From positions 2,320,501 to 2,384,500 of the forward strand of contig NZ_JAQGPL010000001.1 of the NCBI RefSeq assembly GCF_028826105.1: a stretch of 64,000 nt of DNA. The letters run 5' to 3'. The notes beneath the pieces were generated by a model, which did not search any database, was not told where the DNA came from, and saw only the letters and a list, made by a program, of their open reading frames with translations. This DNA is from Paenibacillus humicola. GTDB taxonomy: Bacteria; Bacillota; Bacilli; Paenibacillales; Paenibacillaceae. How positions within the stretch are numbered: position 1 is the first letter of the stretch; each line of letters starts with the position of its first letter. Both the position numbers and the translations under genes were made by a program. Positions 35,285 to 42,586 of the stretch are shown in pieces.

Positions 35285-36277
35285 TTAGTCCACGCCGGCC
35301 TGAAGCGCCTTTTTGAGATAATCGGCAATTTTTCGGCCGTGGAAGCGGCCCGATTCGATGAAGATTTCGTTCGCCTTGTGCCTGGACGCGACGACGCCGG
35401 CCAAAAAAATGCCGGGCACGTTCGTCTCCATCGTCTCATCGTCGAAAGTCGGATAGCCTTCCGGCTCGATCGTAACGCCGATCGAGGTCAGAAACTCGCG
35501 GTCCGGATGGAATCCGGTGAGCGCCAGCACAAAATCGTTCGGCAGCCGTTCCGATCCGTCCGGACCTTCGATGAGGACGTCCCGGGAAGTGATTTCTACG
35601 ACGCGCGATGAAAAACGTATGGCTACCCGGCCATTGTTAACGAGGCTTTCGAACGCCGGACGCACCCAGGGCTTTATGCTGGGCGAGTAGGTTTCGCCGC
35701 GATACACGATCGTTACGCGGGCGCCCGCACGTTCCAGTTCGATCGCGGCATCGATCGCCGAGTTGTTCCCGCCGATGATGGCAACCTCCGTACCGGTATA
35801 CGGATGCGCTTCGCGGAAAAAATGACTCACTTTTTCCAGCTGCTCCCCCGGAATGCCGAGCTCGTTCGGATGATCGAAATAGCCGGTTGCCACGATGACG
35901 GCCGATGCGCGGCGGGTTAACGTCTCTCCGTGCCCGGTAACGCTTTGCACCTCGAATCCGCCTCCGGGAACCGGCCGGACGGCCGTAACCGTTTCATAAG
36001 CTCGGATGCGCACGCCGCTGCGGAGCGCAACCGTTCGGTAATAATTGAGCGCCTCGAGGCGCGACGGCTTCTCGCCTGCGGTCGTGAACGGAACGCCGCC
36101 GATTTCCAAATTTTGCGGAGAGCTGAAAAACTGCATGTAAGTCGGGTACTGGGAAATTGAATACACGATGTTCCGCTTTTCAATGAGTAACGGGTTATGG
36201 CCGGCTGCCTGCAAATCGATTGCCGCGGCAAGACCGCACGGCCCTGCTCCGATGATGATGATTTGTTCGTCGTGCAT
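35285..36277 (-). CDS. ypdA: FAD/NAD(P) oxidoreductase, YpdA-like (putative bacillithiol disulfide reductase)
   Basis: A 330-residue flavoprotein of the thioredoxin-reductase-like YpdA family. The FAD site is IIIIGAGPCGLAAAIDL (Cys immediately after GAGP is the conserved YpdA cysteine), the NADPH site is VAIIGGNNSAIDAAIELERAG, and the C-terminal FAD motif is NVPGIFLAGVVASR. YpdA reduces bacillithiol disulfide in Bacillus and Staphylococcus, which fits a Firmicute host; the assignment is by family pattern. AAGGAGG precedes the ATG on the minus strand. It is divergent from the conserved gene at 36600. Confidence 0.9.
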   Translation of the reverse strand: MHDEQIIIIGAGPCGLAAAIDLQAAGHNPLLIEKRNIVYSISQYPTYMQFFSSPQNLEIGGVPFTTAGEKPSRLEALNYYRTVALRSGVRIRAYETVTAVRPVPGGGFEVQSVTGHGETLTRRASAVIVATGYFDHPNELGIPGEQLEKVSHFFREAHPYTGTEVAIIGGNNSAIDAAIELERAGARVTIVYRGETYSPSIKPWVRPAFESLVNNGRVAIRFSSRVVEITSRDVLIEGPDGSERLPNDFVLALTGFHPDREFLTSIGVTIEPEGYPTFDDETMETNVPGIFLAGVVASRHKANEIFIESGRFHGRKIADYLKKALQAGVD

Positions 36278-36522
36278 TTGCGCTAAAGCTCCTCCTTGGT
36301 CCTGATTAAAGCGCGGATGAATGGGAACCGCCGCGTGCCATGAGTTCTATTTTATCACATTTCGACCGCTCGTTCCCGGCTATAGGCGGCCGCCCCATCG
36401 TTTTCCGGTTGACAGCGGTTCGGCAGAAAGGGCAATTGACTCTGTGTACAGGCGGCGGAATGTTGTATAATAAGCTGAAAACGCGAGTTTAACATAATGA
36501 AATAAACAGATGCCACAAAGAA

Positions 36523-36583
36523 GCGTTTGTTTTGCAAACGCCAGCTCATACTTGCGAAGCCAAGTTTTGCTTACGCAAAACTT
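36523..36583 (+). promoter_or_regulatory. Tandem hairpin leader directly before a ribosome site
   Basis: Two stems, GCGTTTG-TTTTG-CAAACGC (36523-36541) and AAGTTTTGC-TTAC-GCAAAACTT (36562-36583), are joined by CAGCTCATACTTGCGAAGC, which resembles the linker TGCTTACGAAGC of the 34081 array. The second stem ends 3-4 nt before AGGAGG (36587-36592). The same architecture appears in both leaders. Confidence 0.75.
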
Positions 36584-36599
36584 CTCAGGAGGAGATAGA

Positions 36600-37133
36600 A
36601 TGCGACGGCGTTTTGTAATCGAAGCCGTAATGGTAGCCACGTATGGACAATTGCTCGTGCCCAGCAGGCCGGTCGATTTTGTCTTGCCCTATTCGACGAT
36701 TCTGGAGCTTTACGATATGAAGGACGGCGCGGAGCCGGTCATGGACGATCCCGAGGACGACACACACGTCAAGCAGAAAATTGCCGAGCTGATCGGCTTT
36801 TTCGAGGATCCGTTCAACCGTAAGAAAATCGAGCGCGCGCTCCAGATGCCGTGGCGCGAAAGTCCGCCGCTCCTGCTCAACGACACCATTCAGTTCACCG
36901 TCGTGCACGCGGTGGACAACGCCCAGTACGGCGAATATTTCGATCCGATCGAGACGGAGCTTGTCCTGACGTCGATGAAGCTGAACGTGCCGCTGCTTTC
37001 CGACCAATTCGAGTTTCAGGACCGTCTGCTCGAGGCGGAGGTGCCGGTTCAAATTTACGATATCGAGGATTACGAATTTGCGGTCGAGGAAGGGATCGCG
37101 CCTTCGGAATGGGAATCCTCGCGGGATTTGTAA
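36600..37133 (+). CDS. Conserved Paenibacillaceae-type protein of unknown function
   Basis: A 177-residue acidic cytosolic protein. Its strongest segments are MRRRFVIEAVMVATYGQLLV, VDFVLPYSTILELYDMKDG, DPEDDTHVKQKIAELIGFFED and ETELVLTSMKLNVPLLSDQ, ending DIEDYEFAVEEGIAPSEW. I recognise this as a protein found in related genomes but know no firm function. AGGAGG precedes ATG 36600, and two hairpins sit immediately upstream in the leader. A terminator follows 38 nt after the stop. It is divergent from ypdA. Confidence 0.8.
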   Translation: MRRRFVIEAVMVATYGQLLVPSRPVDFVLPYSTILELYDMKDGAEPVMDDPEDDTHVKQKIAELIGFFEDPFNRKKIERALQMPWRESPPLLLNDTIQFTVVHAVDNAQYGEYFDPIETELVLTSMKLNVPLLSDQFEFQDRLLEAEVPVQIYDIEDYEFAVEEGIAPSEWESSRDL

Positions 37134-37171
37134 CGCCGCGGAAAGAACAATTTATAAAAAAAATTTATTTT

Positions 37172-37203
37172 CACCCCTTCTTGCGTTTCCGCGGGAAGGG
37201 GTG
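37172..37203 (+). terminator. Intrinsic terminator-like hairpin
   Basis: CACCCCTTC (37172-37180) pairs perfectly with GAAGGGGTG (37195-37203). The tail is TTAAAATTTATTT rather than a pure T-run. Confidence 0.65.
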
Positions 37204-37252
37204 TTAAAATTTATTTGTTCTTAAATTTGTCAAATTTGCCGAAAGGGGTCTG

Positions 37253-37336
37253 ATGGCTATGATTTTGCTTCGGTTCGGCGACCGGCGGCTTAAGCGGATC
37301 GTTGCCCATCGGCCTTGCTTCTTGCGCACCCTATAG
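37253..37336 (+). CDS. Leader peptide of the ABC exporter operon, 27 aa
   Basis: A short open frame, with GAAAGGGG upstream of ATG 37253, encodes MAMILLRFGDRRLKRIVAH and then RPCFLRTL. It is rich in Arg and contains RRLKR, which includes the Arg-Leu-Lys form of the +X+ motif known to arrest ribosomes in the presence of macrolides or ketolides. A terminator lies 32 nt after its stop, followed by the two exporter genes. B. subtilis bmrCD is preceded by a leader peptide (BmrB) with this arrangement, and I infer the same type of transcription attenuation. The peptide itself is not homologous in any way I can show. Confidence 0.55.
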   Translation: MAMILLRFGDRRLKRIVAHRPCFLRTL

Positions 37337-37368
37337 GCGAACACACATTCTGCCTAGGCTGTACGTAC

Positions 37369-37409
37369 AAGGAGACTTCGAGCCCATGCGGCCCGGAGCC
37401 TCCTTTTTT
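37369..37409 (+). terminator. Attenuator terminator of the exporter operon
   Basis: AAGGAG (37369-37374) and downstream bases pair with CTCCTT (37400-37405), followed by a T-run. An alternative pairing is possible: CTTCTTG (37318-37324, inside the leader peptide) with CAAGGAG (37368-37374), which would remove the left arm of the terminator. Confidence 0.75.
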
Positions 37410-37452
37410 ATTGGACAAAATGAAGAATAAATGAAAAAAAAGGAGTGAAAAC

Positions 37453-39201
37453 ATGAATGTATTGTTACGGCTGGTCAAATATTTGCGGCCGAGCGCCAAA
37501 TGGGTCGTCCTGTCGACGCTGCTGCTCATGCTGGGTACCGTCGTCGATTTGATCGCTCCCTGGCTGCTGCGGGAAATTTTCGATAAAGGCATTCAGCAGG
37601 GAAGCATGGCCGTTGTCCTGACGTACGTGTTTCTGCTCGCGGGCGTTCAGGTCGTCAAAAGCATCGGGATGTTCTGGCAGGGCCGCTCGCAGGAGCTTGT
37701 CGGGCAGAACGTCGTGTTCACCCTGCGCAAGCAGCTGTACGACCATCTGCAGCGGCTGTCATTCAGCTACTACGACAAGGCGCAGACCGGACAGCTGATG
37801 TCCCGGATGACGGGCGATATCGAGGCGGTCAAAAATTTCATCGGCTTCGGCGCGATGATGATGTTCATGGGCGTGCTGACGTTCGCCGGCACGATCGGGT
37901 TTATGCTGGCCATGCAGTGGCAGGTCACCCTGATCAGCATGGTGACCATTCCGCCGCTCATGCTGGCGCTGTGGAGCTTCAACCGGAAGGTCGGGCCGGC
38001 CTGGGGGCAGATTCGCGAGCAGATGGGCCGGTTAACCACGACGCTTCAGGAGAACATATCCGGCATCCGCGTCGTCAAAGCGTTCGCGAGGGAACAGTCG
38101 GAGAAAACGAAATTTCAGGGCCGGAACGAACAAAATTTCGATACGAACATGGATCGCGCCAAAATCGAGGCGAAGGCGTTTCCGCTGATGGGCTTTTACG
38201 GCGGCCTGACGTTTCTGATCATGATCTGGCTCGGTGGCTGGTATGTGGCGAAAGGCGAAATGACGCTCGGCACGTTTATGGCGTTCCAGTGGTATACGTG
38301 GGGAATCATTTGGCCGCTCAATATGCTGGGCTGGCAAATCAATATTTTTCAGCAGGCGGTCAAGGCTGCGCCCCGCGTGTTCGAGGTGCTCGACACCCCG
38401 GTTGCCATTGCGTCGCCGTCGGCGAATGCGGCCGATCCGTCCCGGATCGCCGGCAATGTATCGTTTGAGCAGGTATCGTTCCATTTTGCCGATCAGGACC
38501 CGGACAAAGACAACGGCGTGCTCCGCGACATTACGCTGAACGTCCGGCAGGGCGAAGTCGTGGCCGTGCTCGGCGCGACAGGCTCGGGCAAAAGCAGCCT
38601 GATCGCACTGCTGTCCCGCTTCTACGACGTGTCGCGCGGCAAGCTGCGCATCGACGGCGTCGATGTGCGTGAATACGAGCTGGACGGACTCCGCCGGAAA
38701 ATCGGCATCGTGCCGCAGGAGACGTTTCTGTTCTCGGCTTCGATCCGCGACAACATCGCTTACGGCGTGCCGGACGCGACGCAGGAGCAGATCGAATGGG
38801 CGGCGCGCAAGGCGCAAATCCATACCTTCATCGAGCAGATGCCGTACGGCTACGATACGCTGATCGGAGAGCGGGGCGTAGGGCTGTCCGGCGGCCAGCG
38901 GCAGCGGGTCGCGCTTGCCCGGGCGATTCTGATGGACCCGCCGATTCTCGTCCTCGACGAAGCGACCGCCAGCGTCGATACGGCGACGGAATCCGCGATT
39001 CACGAGGCGCTGCTCGAAGTGATGAAGGGGCGCACGACGTTCATCATCGCACAGCGGCTTTCGTCCGTGCAGCGGGCCGACCGGATTGTCGTGCTGGACC
39101 GCGGACGGATCGTCCAGCAGGGGACGCATAAGGAGCTGCACGCGCAGGAAGGGTTTTTCCGGAATCTGTTCAAGCAGCAGGAAGCGGCCGCCGCGCGGTA
39201 A
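37453..39201 (+). CDS. ABC exporter half-transporter, first subunit
   Basis: A 582-residue fused permease-ATPase, exporter type I fold. Six membrane helices occupy about residues 15-310 and the ATPase the rest: Walker A LGATGSGKSSLIALLSR, Q-loop VPQETFLF, signature LSGGQRQRVALARAI, Walker B ILVLDEATASVDT. The H-loop histidine is replaced by glutamine (IIAQRLSSVQ), marking one nucleotide site as atypical. Together with the next gene it should form a heterodimeric multidrug-type exporter. Its leader carries a small peptide gene and a terminator, so expression is likely inducible by translation inhibitors. Confidence 0.93.
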   Translation: MNVLLRLVKYLRPSAKWVVLSTLLLMLGTVVDLIAPWLLREIFDKGIQQGSMAVVLTYVFLLAGVQVVKSIGMFWQGRSQELVGQNVVFTLRKQLYDHLQRLSFSYYDKAQTGQLMSRMTGDIEAVKNFIGFGAMMMFMGVLTFAGTIGFMLAMQWQVTLISMVTIPPLMLALWSFNRKVGPAWGQIREQMGRLTTTLQENISGIRVVKAFAREQSEKTKFQGRNEQNFDTNMDRAKIEAKAFPLMGFYGGLTFLIMIWLGGWYVAKGEMTLGTFMAFQWYTWGIIWPLNMLGWQINIFQQAVKAAPRVFEVLDTPVAIASPSANAADPSRIAGNVSFEQVSFHFADQDPDKDNGVLRDITLNVRQGEVVAVLGATGSGKSSLIALLSRFYDVSRGKLRIDGVDVREYELDGLRRKIGIVPQETFLFSASIRDNIAYGVPDATQEQIEWAARKAQIHTFIEQMPYGYDTLIGERGVGLSGGQRQRVALARAILMDPPILVLDEATASVDTATESAIHEALLEVMKGRTTFIIAQRLSSVQRADRIVVLDRGRIVQQGTHKELHAQEGFFRNLFKQQEAAAAR

Positions 39202-39256
39202 AAGACTGATAACTAATGGCATAAGTCATTAATGACATTAAATAAAGGAGGCGGAC

Positions 39257-41065
39257 ATGAGTCAATTCGAATGGGATTCCGACGACGAGATTGAAGAGAA
39301 GCCGTTTAACCGGACGTACATGAAAAGGCTGATGCGTTACGCGCTGCCCTACCGAAGCGTGCTGGGCTTCATTATCGCGATCGTCCTCGTCAATATGGTG
39401 CTTAGTCTGGCCGAGCCGCTGCTGCTCGGGTATATGATCGACGACGGCATCACGCCGAAGCATTTTGCCGTCATTCATTGGATCGGCGCGTCGCTGCTTG
39501 CGATCCGGCTGATCAGCTGGCTGCTCGGTTATTTTCACACGAAGATGATCAATTTTACCGGTCAGCGGATTTTGTACGATTTGCGCCAGCAGCTGTTCGA
39601 TCATTTGCAGATGCTGTCGTTCCGCTTCTTCGACGGAAGGCCGGCGGGAAAAATTATGTCCCGGATTACGAACGACACGAATGCGATCGGCGAGCTTATT
39701 AACGGCGGCCTCATTACCATTGTGATGGAGACGACGCATTTGGTCGGCATCGTCGCGATTTTGCTGTGGATGGATTGGAAGCTGGCACTGCTTTCGTTTG
39801 TGACGATGCCGCTGCTGTATTTGATCGTCGCCAAGCTGCAGCCGAAGATCGAAGGGGCTTGGACGCGCTCGCGCAAAACGATGTCGGCCATCAACGGCAA
39901 TCTGAACGAAACGATTCAGGGGATCCGCGTCATCCAGGCGTTTTCCCGCCAAAAGACGAATAACGCGAGGTTCGAGCAGCTGAACGCGAACAACAAACAA
40001 GCCTTCATGCGGGCCGTGACGCTGGAATCGACCGTTTGGCCGCTCGTCGAAATGATCGGCATGCTCGGAACCTGCATCGTTATCTGGTTCGGCGCCCGGC
40101 AGGTCATGAACGAGGCTTTTACGCTTGGTTTTATGATGGCGTTCATCAATTACCTTTGGCGCTTTTGGGGACCGCTCAGCGCCTTGTCGAAGGTGTACAG
40201 CCAGGTGCTGTCCGCCATGGCTTCGGCCGAGCGGATTTTCGAGGTTCTCGATACCGAGCCGGAAGTGAAGGACCGCTCCAACGCGCGGGAGATGAAGCCG
40301 ATTGGCGGCGAGGTCGTATTCGACAACGTGTCGTTCCGGTACGGAGCGGATAAGCCGGAGGTGCTGCGCGGCGTCAACCTGCATATTCGGCCGGGCCAGC
40401 GCGTTGCGATCGTCGGGCCGACCGGCGCAGGCAAAAGCACCATCGTCAACCTGCTGATGCGGTTTTACGACGCGACCGGCGGGCGGATTTTGATCGACGG
40501 GCAGGACGTGCGGGACGTGACGCTGTCTTCGCTGCGCCGGCAGATGGGCATCGTGCTGCAGGACTCGTTTATTTTCTCCGGCACCATCGAGGAAAATTTG
40601 CGCTACGGCAACGAGGAAGCGTCGGACGAAGCGCTGCGCGCCGCGGCCGGGCATGTCCGGATCGACCGGTTCGTTTCGCAGTTTGCGGACGGCTACGACA
40701 CACAGGTCGAGGAGCGCGGCTCAAAGCTGTCCGTCGGCCAGCGCCAGCTGCTCGCGTTCGGCCGGGTGCTGCTGTCGGATCCGCGTATTCTCATTTTGGA
40801 CGAGGCGACGTCGAGCGTCGACACGGAAACGGAGCAGCATATTCAAGAAGCGCTGCAGCATGTGCTGCACGGACGGACCGCCTTCATTATCGCGCACCGG
40901 CTGTCGACGATCCGGGATGCCGACCTGATTTTGGTCGTTCAGGACGGCCGGATTTCCGAGCAGGGCACCCACGACGAACTGATGAAGACGGACGGGCTGT
41001 ACCGCAAGCTGTATACGACGCAATTCGAAATGCAGCAGGCGCTTGCGCTGCAGACAGGCGCGTAG
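39257..41065 (+). CDS. ABC exporter half-transporter, second subunit
   Basis: A 602-residue partner of the preceding half-transporter. It has an acidic N-terminal extension (SQFEWDSDDEIEEKPFNRTY), six membrane helices, then an ATPase with Walker A VGPTGAGKSTIVNLLMR, Q-loop VLQDSFIFSG, Walker B ILILDEATSSVDTETE and a normal H-loop IIAHRLSTI. The signature reads LSVGQRQLLAF instead of LSGGQ. So each subunit carries one changed motif, as in heterodimeric exporters with one consensus and one degenerate site. The substrate is not predictable. AAAGGAGG precedes the ATG. A terminator follows. Confidence 0.93.
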   Translation: MSQFEWDSDDEIEEKPFNRTYMKRLMRYALPYRSVLGFIIAIVLVNMVLSLAEPLLLGYMIDDGITPKHFAVIHWIGASLLAIRLISWLLGYFHTKMINFTGQRILYDLRQQLFDHLQMLSFRFFDGRPAGKIMSRITNDTNAIGELINGGLITIVMETTHLVGIVAILLWMDWKLALLSFVTMPLLYLIVAKLQPKIEGAWTRSRKTMSAINGNLNETIQGIRVIQAFSRQKTNNARFEQLNANNKQAFMRAVTLESTVWPLVEMIGMLGTCIVIWFGARQVMNEAFTLGFMMAFINYLWRFWGPLSALSKVYSQVLSAMASAERIFEVLDTEPEVKDRSNAREMKPIGGEVVFDNVSFRYGADKPEVLRGVNLHIRPGQRVAIVGPTGAGKSTIVNLLMRFYDATGGRILIDGQDVRDVTLSSLRRQMGIVLQDSFIFSGTIEENLRYGNEEASDEALRAAAGHVRIDRFVSQFADGYDTQVEERGSKLSVGQRQLLAFGRVLLSDPRILILDEATSSVDTETEQHIQEALQHVLHGRTAFIIAHRLSTIRDADLILVVQDGRISEQGTHDELMKTDGLYRKLYTTQFEMQQALALQTGA

Positions 41066-41075
41066 AAGCCCTGCC

Positions 41076-41112
41076 AGCCTCCTTACCCGAATTTTGGAGT
41101 AAGGGGGCTTTT
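41076..41112 (+). terminator. Intrinsic terminator of the exporter operon
   Basis: AGCCTCCTTAC (41076-41086) pairs with GTAAGGGGGCT (41099-41109) with one G-U pair and is followed by a short T-run. Confidence 0.85.
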
Positions 41113-41156
41113 CTTCAGGAAGCCGAGAGATCGGCTGTGCACTTGCCGGATTCCCC

Positions 41157-41186
41157 TTGCTTCAGATCCTCCGTCGAAGATAAAAT
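41157..41186 (+). promoter_or_regulatory. Probable promoter of the methyltransferase leader
   Basis: TTGCTT (41157-41162) and TAAAAT (41181-41186) are 18 nt apart. The predicted start is near 41193, which leaves room for a leader peptide and attenuator. Confidence 0.5.
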
Positions 41187-41237
41187 AAGGTTCGGGACTT
41201 CCGATCCCAAATCGTTTCTTGTGAGGTTGTTACGACG

Positions 41238-41270
41238 ATGAACTGCACAACTTTCGTTCGTTTAAGGTAA
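41238..41270 (+). CDS. 10-aa leader peptide ending in Arg-Leu-Arg
   Basis: ATG 41238 opens a 10-codon frame, MNCTTFVRLR, ending at TAA 41268-41270. GAGGT lies 10 nt upstream as a ribosome site. The peptide ends in RLR, the +X+ macrolide-arrest motif found in ErmD-type leader peptides. The left arm of the terminator begins 2 nt after the stop (41272), so a ribosome held at RLR would cover it. The downstream gene is an RlmA-type methyltransferase, whose Gram-positive form (RlmA-II/TlrB) acts at G748 in the macrolide site. The gene call rests on this combination, not on homology. Confidence 0.5.
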   Translation: MNCTTFVRLR

Positions 41271-41271
41271 G

Positions 41272-41341
41272 AAAAGGCACGGTATGCAGCCCCGCGTTTT
41301 TTTGTTCGTGATGCGCGGGTTTGTTTGACTGTGCCTTTTTT
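41272..41341 (+). terminator. Attenuator terminator of the methyltransferase gene
   Basis: AAAAGGCACGGT (41272-41283) pairs with ACTGTGCCTTTT (41328-41339), 12 bp with one G-U, followed by further T residues. An inner CCCGCG/CGCGGG stem (41291-41296 with 41314-41319) fills the loop. The left arm begins directly after the leader peptide stop. Confidence 0.75.
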
Positions 41342-41375
41342 CATTCACCGAAATCGAATGAAAGGGTGCATATAA

Positions 41376-42239
41376 ATGAGTAATTCGTTTTTTTTCGGCC
41401 ATGAAGGCCTGTTCCGTTGTCCGATTTGTCATGACGCCATGCGGCTGATCAGCGGCAAAAGTCTGATCTGCTCCCGCCGCCACGGCTTCGATATTGCCCG
41501 GCAGGGCTACGTCAATTTTCTTCGGCGGCCGCCCAAATCCGGATACGGCAAAAGCATGTTCGAATCGCGTGCGGCAATCGTCCGAAGCGGATTTTTCAGA
41601 CCGCTGCTGGAACGGGCCGGAAGCGAGCTGTCGCTTCTGCTGCAGGCAAGCGGGGAGCGGATAGCCATCCTCGACGCCGGCTGCGGTGAGGGCTCCCATC
41701 TGGCTTTTTTGCGGGAGGAGCTTATAAGAAAGACGGAGCGCGGCGTAATCGGGGCCGGGCTGGATATCGCGAAAGAAGGTGTGAGGATCGCCGCAAGGCA
41801 GCATCCGGATCTCGTCTGGTGCGCGGCGGATATTGCCGAGTGCCCGTTTCAAGACGGCTGTTTCGATGCGATTCTGAACATTTTGTCCCCGTCCCGCTAT
41901 GCGGAATTTCAGCGATTGCTCGTACCGGGCGGAATTGCGCTGAAAATCGTCCCCGGGAACGATTATCTCCGTCAATTGCGCGTAAAGCTATACGGCTCGT
42001 CGTTCAGAAGAACTCATCCGGGCGATTCGGCCGCCGGTCTTTTCCGCACTCGCTTCGAGCTCCTGCGGGAAGAGCGCGTCCGGTACGAGGTCAAGCTGGA
42101 CCCTTCGCTGCGGGAACATCTTTTCCGCATGACGCCTTTGTCGTGGGCGGCGCCGGAAGAGGAGGTGCAGCGCGCAATGGACTCGGTCGGCGGTGAAATT
42201 ACGGTTGATTTGACGATGCTGATTGGGAGAAAAAGGTGA
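41376..42239 (+). CDS. rlmA: RlmA-type 23S rRNA guanine-N1 methyltransferase
   Basis: A 287-residue SAM-dependent methyltransferase. A zinc-finger-like N-terminus (FRCPICHDAMRLISGKSLIC and RRHGFDIARQGYVNFL) is followed by the Rossmann core with the SAM motif ILDAGCGEGSHLAFL, acidic GLDIAKEGV and a LNILSPSRYAEFQRLLVPGG segment. This zinc-ribbon plus methyltransferase arrangement is that of RlmA, which methylates G745 (type I) or G748 (type II, TlrB, tylosin resistance) in 23S rRNA. In a Firmicute type II is expected, but the motifs do not prove it. The attenuator and RLR leader peptide precede it. Confidence 0.85.
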   Translation: MSNSFFFGHEGLFRCPICHDAMRLISGKSLICSRRHGFDIARQGYVNFLRRPPKSGYGKSMFESRAAIVRSGFFRPLLERAGSELSLLLQASGERIAILDAGCGEGSHLAFLREELIRKTERGVIGAGLDIAKEGVRIAARQHPDLVWCAADIAECPFQDGCFDAILNILSPSRYAEFQRLLVPGGIALKIVPGNDYLRQLRVKLYGSSFRRTHPGDSAAGLFRTRFELLREERVRYEVKLDPSLREHLFRMTPLSWAAPEEEVQRAMDSVGGEITVDLTMLIGRKR

Positions 42240-42302
42240 TCGGCGGCAATTCCGCCAACCTGTTCGCCACGGGCAGCCGTCCGAAACCGGTGTGCCTGCC
42301 CC

Positions 42303-42331
42303 TTGCATGACAGGTCATCAAGCGATATAAT
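42303..42331 (+). promoter_or_regulatory. Promoter of serS
   Basis: TTGCAT (42303-42308) and a perfect TATAAT (42326-42331) are 17 nt apart, directly before the T-box leader. Confidence 0.75.
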
Positions 42332-42339
42332 AAGCGGCA

Positions 42340-42561
42340 ATAATCAAACAGTCCGATCATGCCGATGAAGAGCATCCAACTCGGAGGCGTTACGACCGGG
42401 ATGTCCCAAGGCTCAAGCGGCCTCGAAAAGGCGTCCTCTAAGTATTCCGGCACCGCCCCGTTACCGGCGGATCGAGATGGCCGGACCTGTGCGTCCGGCA
42501 ATTTGGGTGGCACCGCGAGCGCGCTCCTCGTCCCATGGACGGATGAGGAGCGCTTATTTTT
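42340..42561 (+). promoter_or_regulatory. T-box leader of serS
   Basis: A tRNA-sensing leader. The conserved antiterminator bulge GGGTGGCACCGCGAGC is at 42505-42520 and overlaps the terminator stem that follows. Stem I begins near 42352 (TCCGA pairs with TCGGA). A TCC at about 42375 is a possible serine specifier codon but was not proven. Uncharged tRNA-Ser should favour antitermination and induce serS. Confidence 0.85.
42521..42561 (+). terminator. T-box terminator hairpin
   Basis: GCGCTCCTC (42521-42529) pairs perfectly with GAGGAGCGC (42545-42553), followed by TTATTTTTG. Confidence 0.88.
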
Positions 42562-42586
42562 GTTCGCGAAAAGGAGTGTTTCACCC

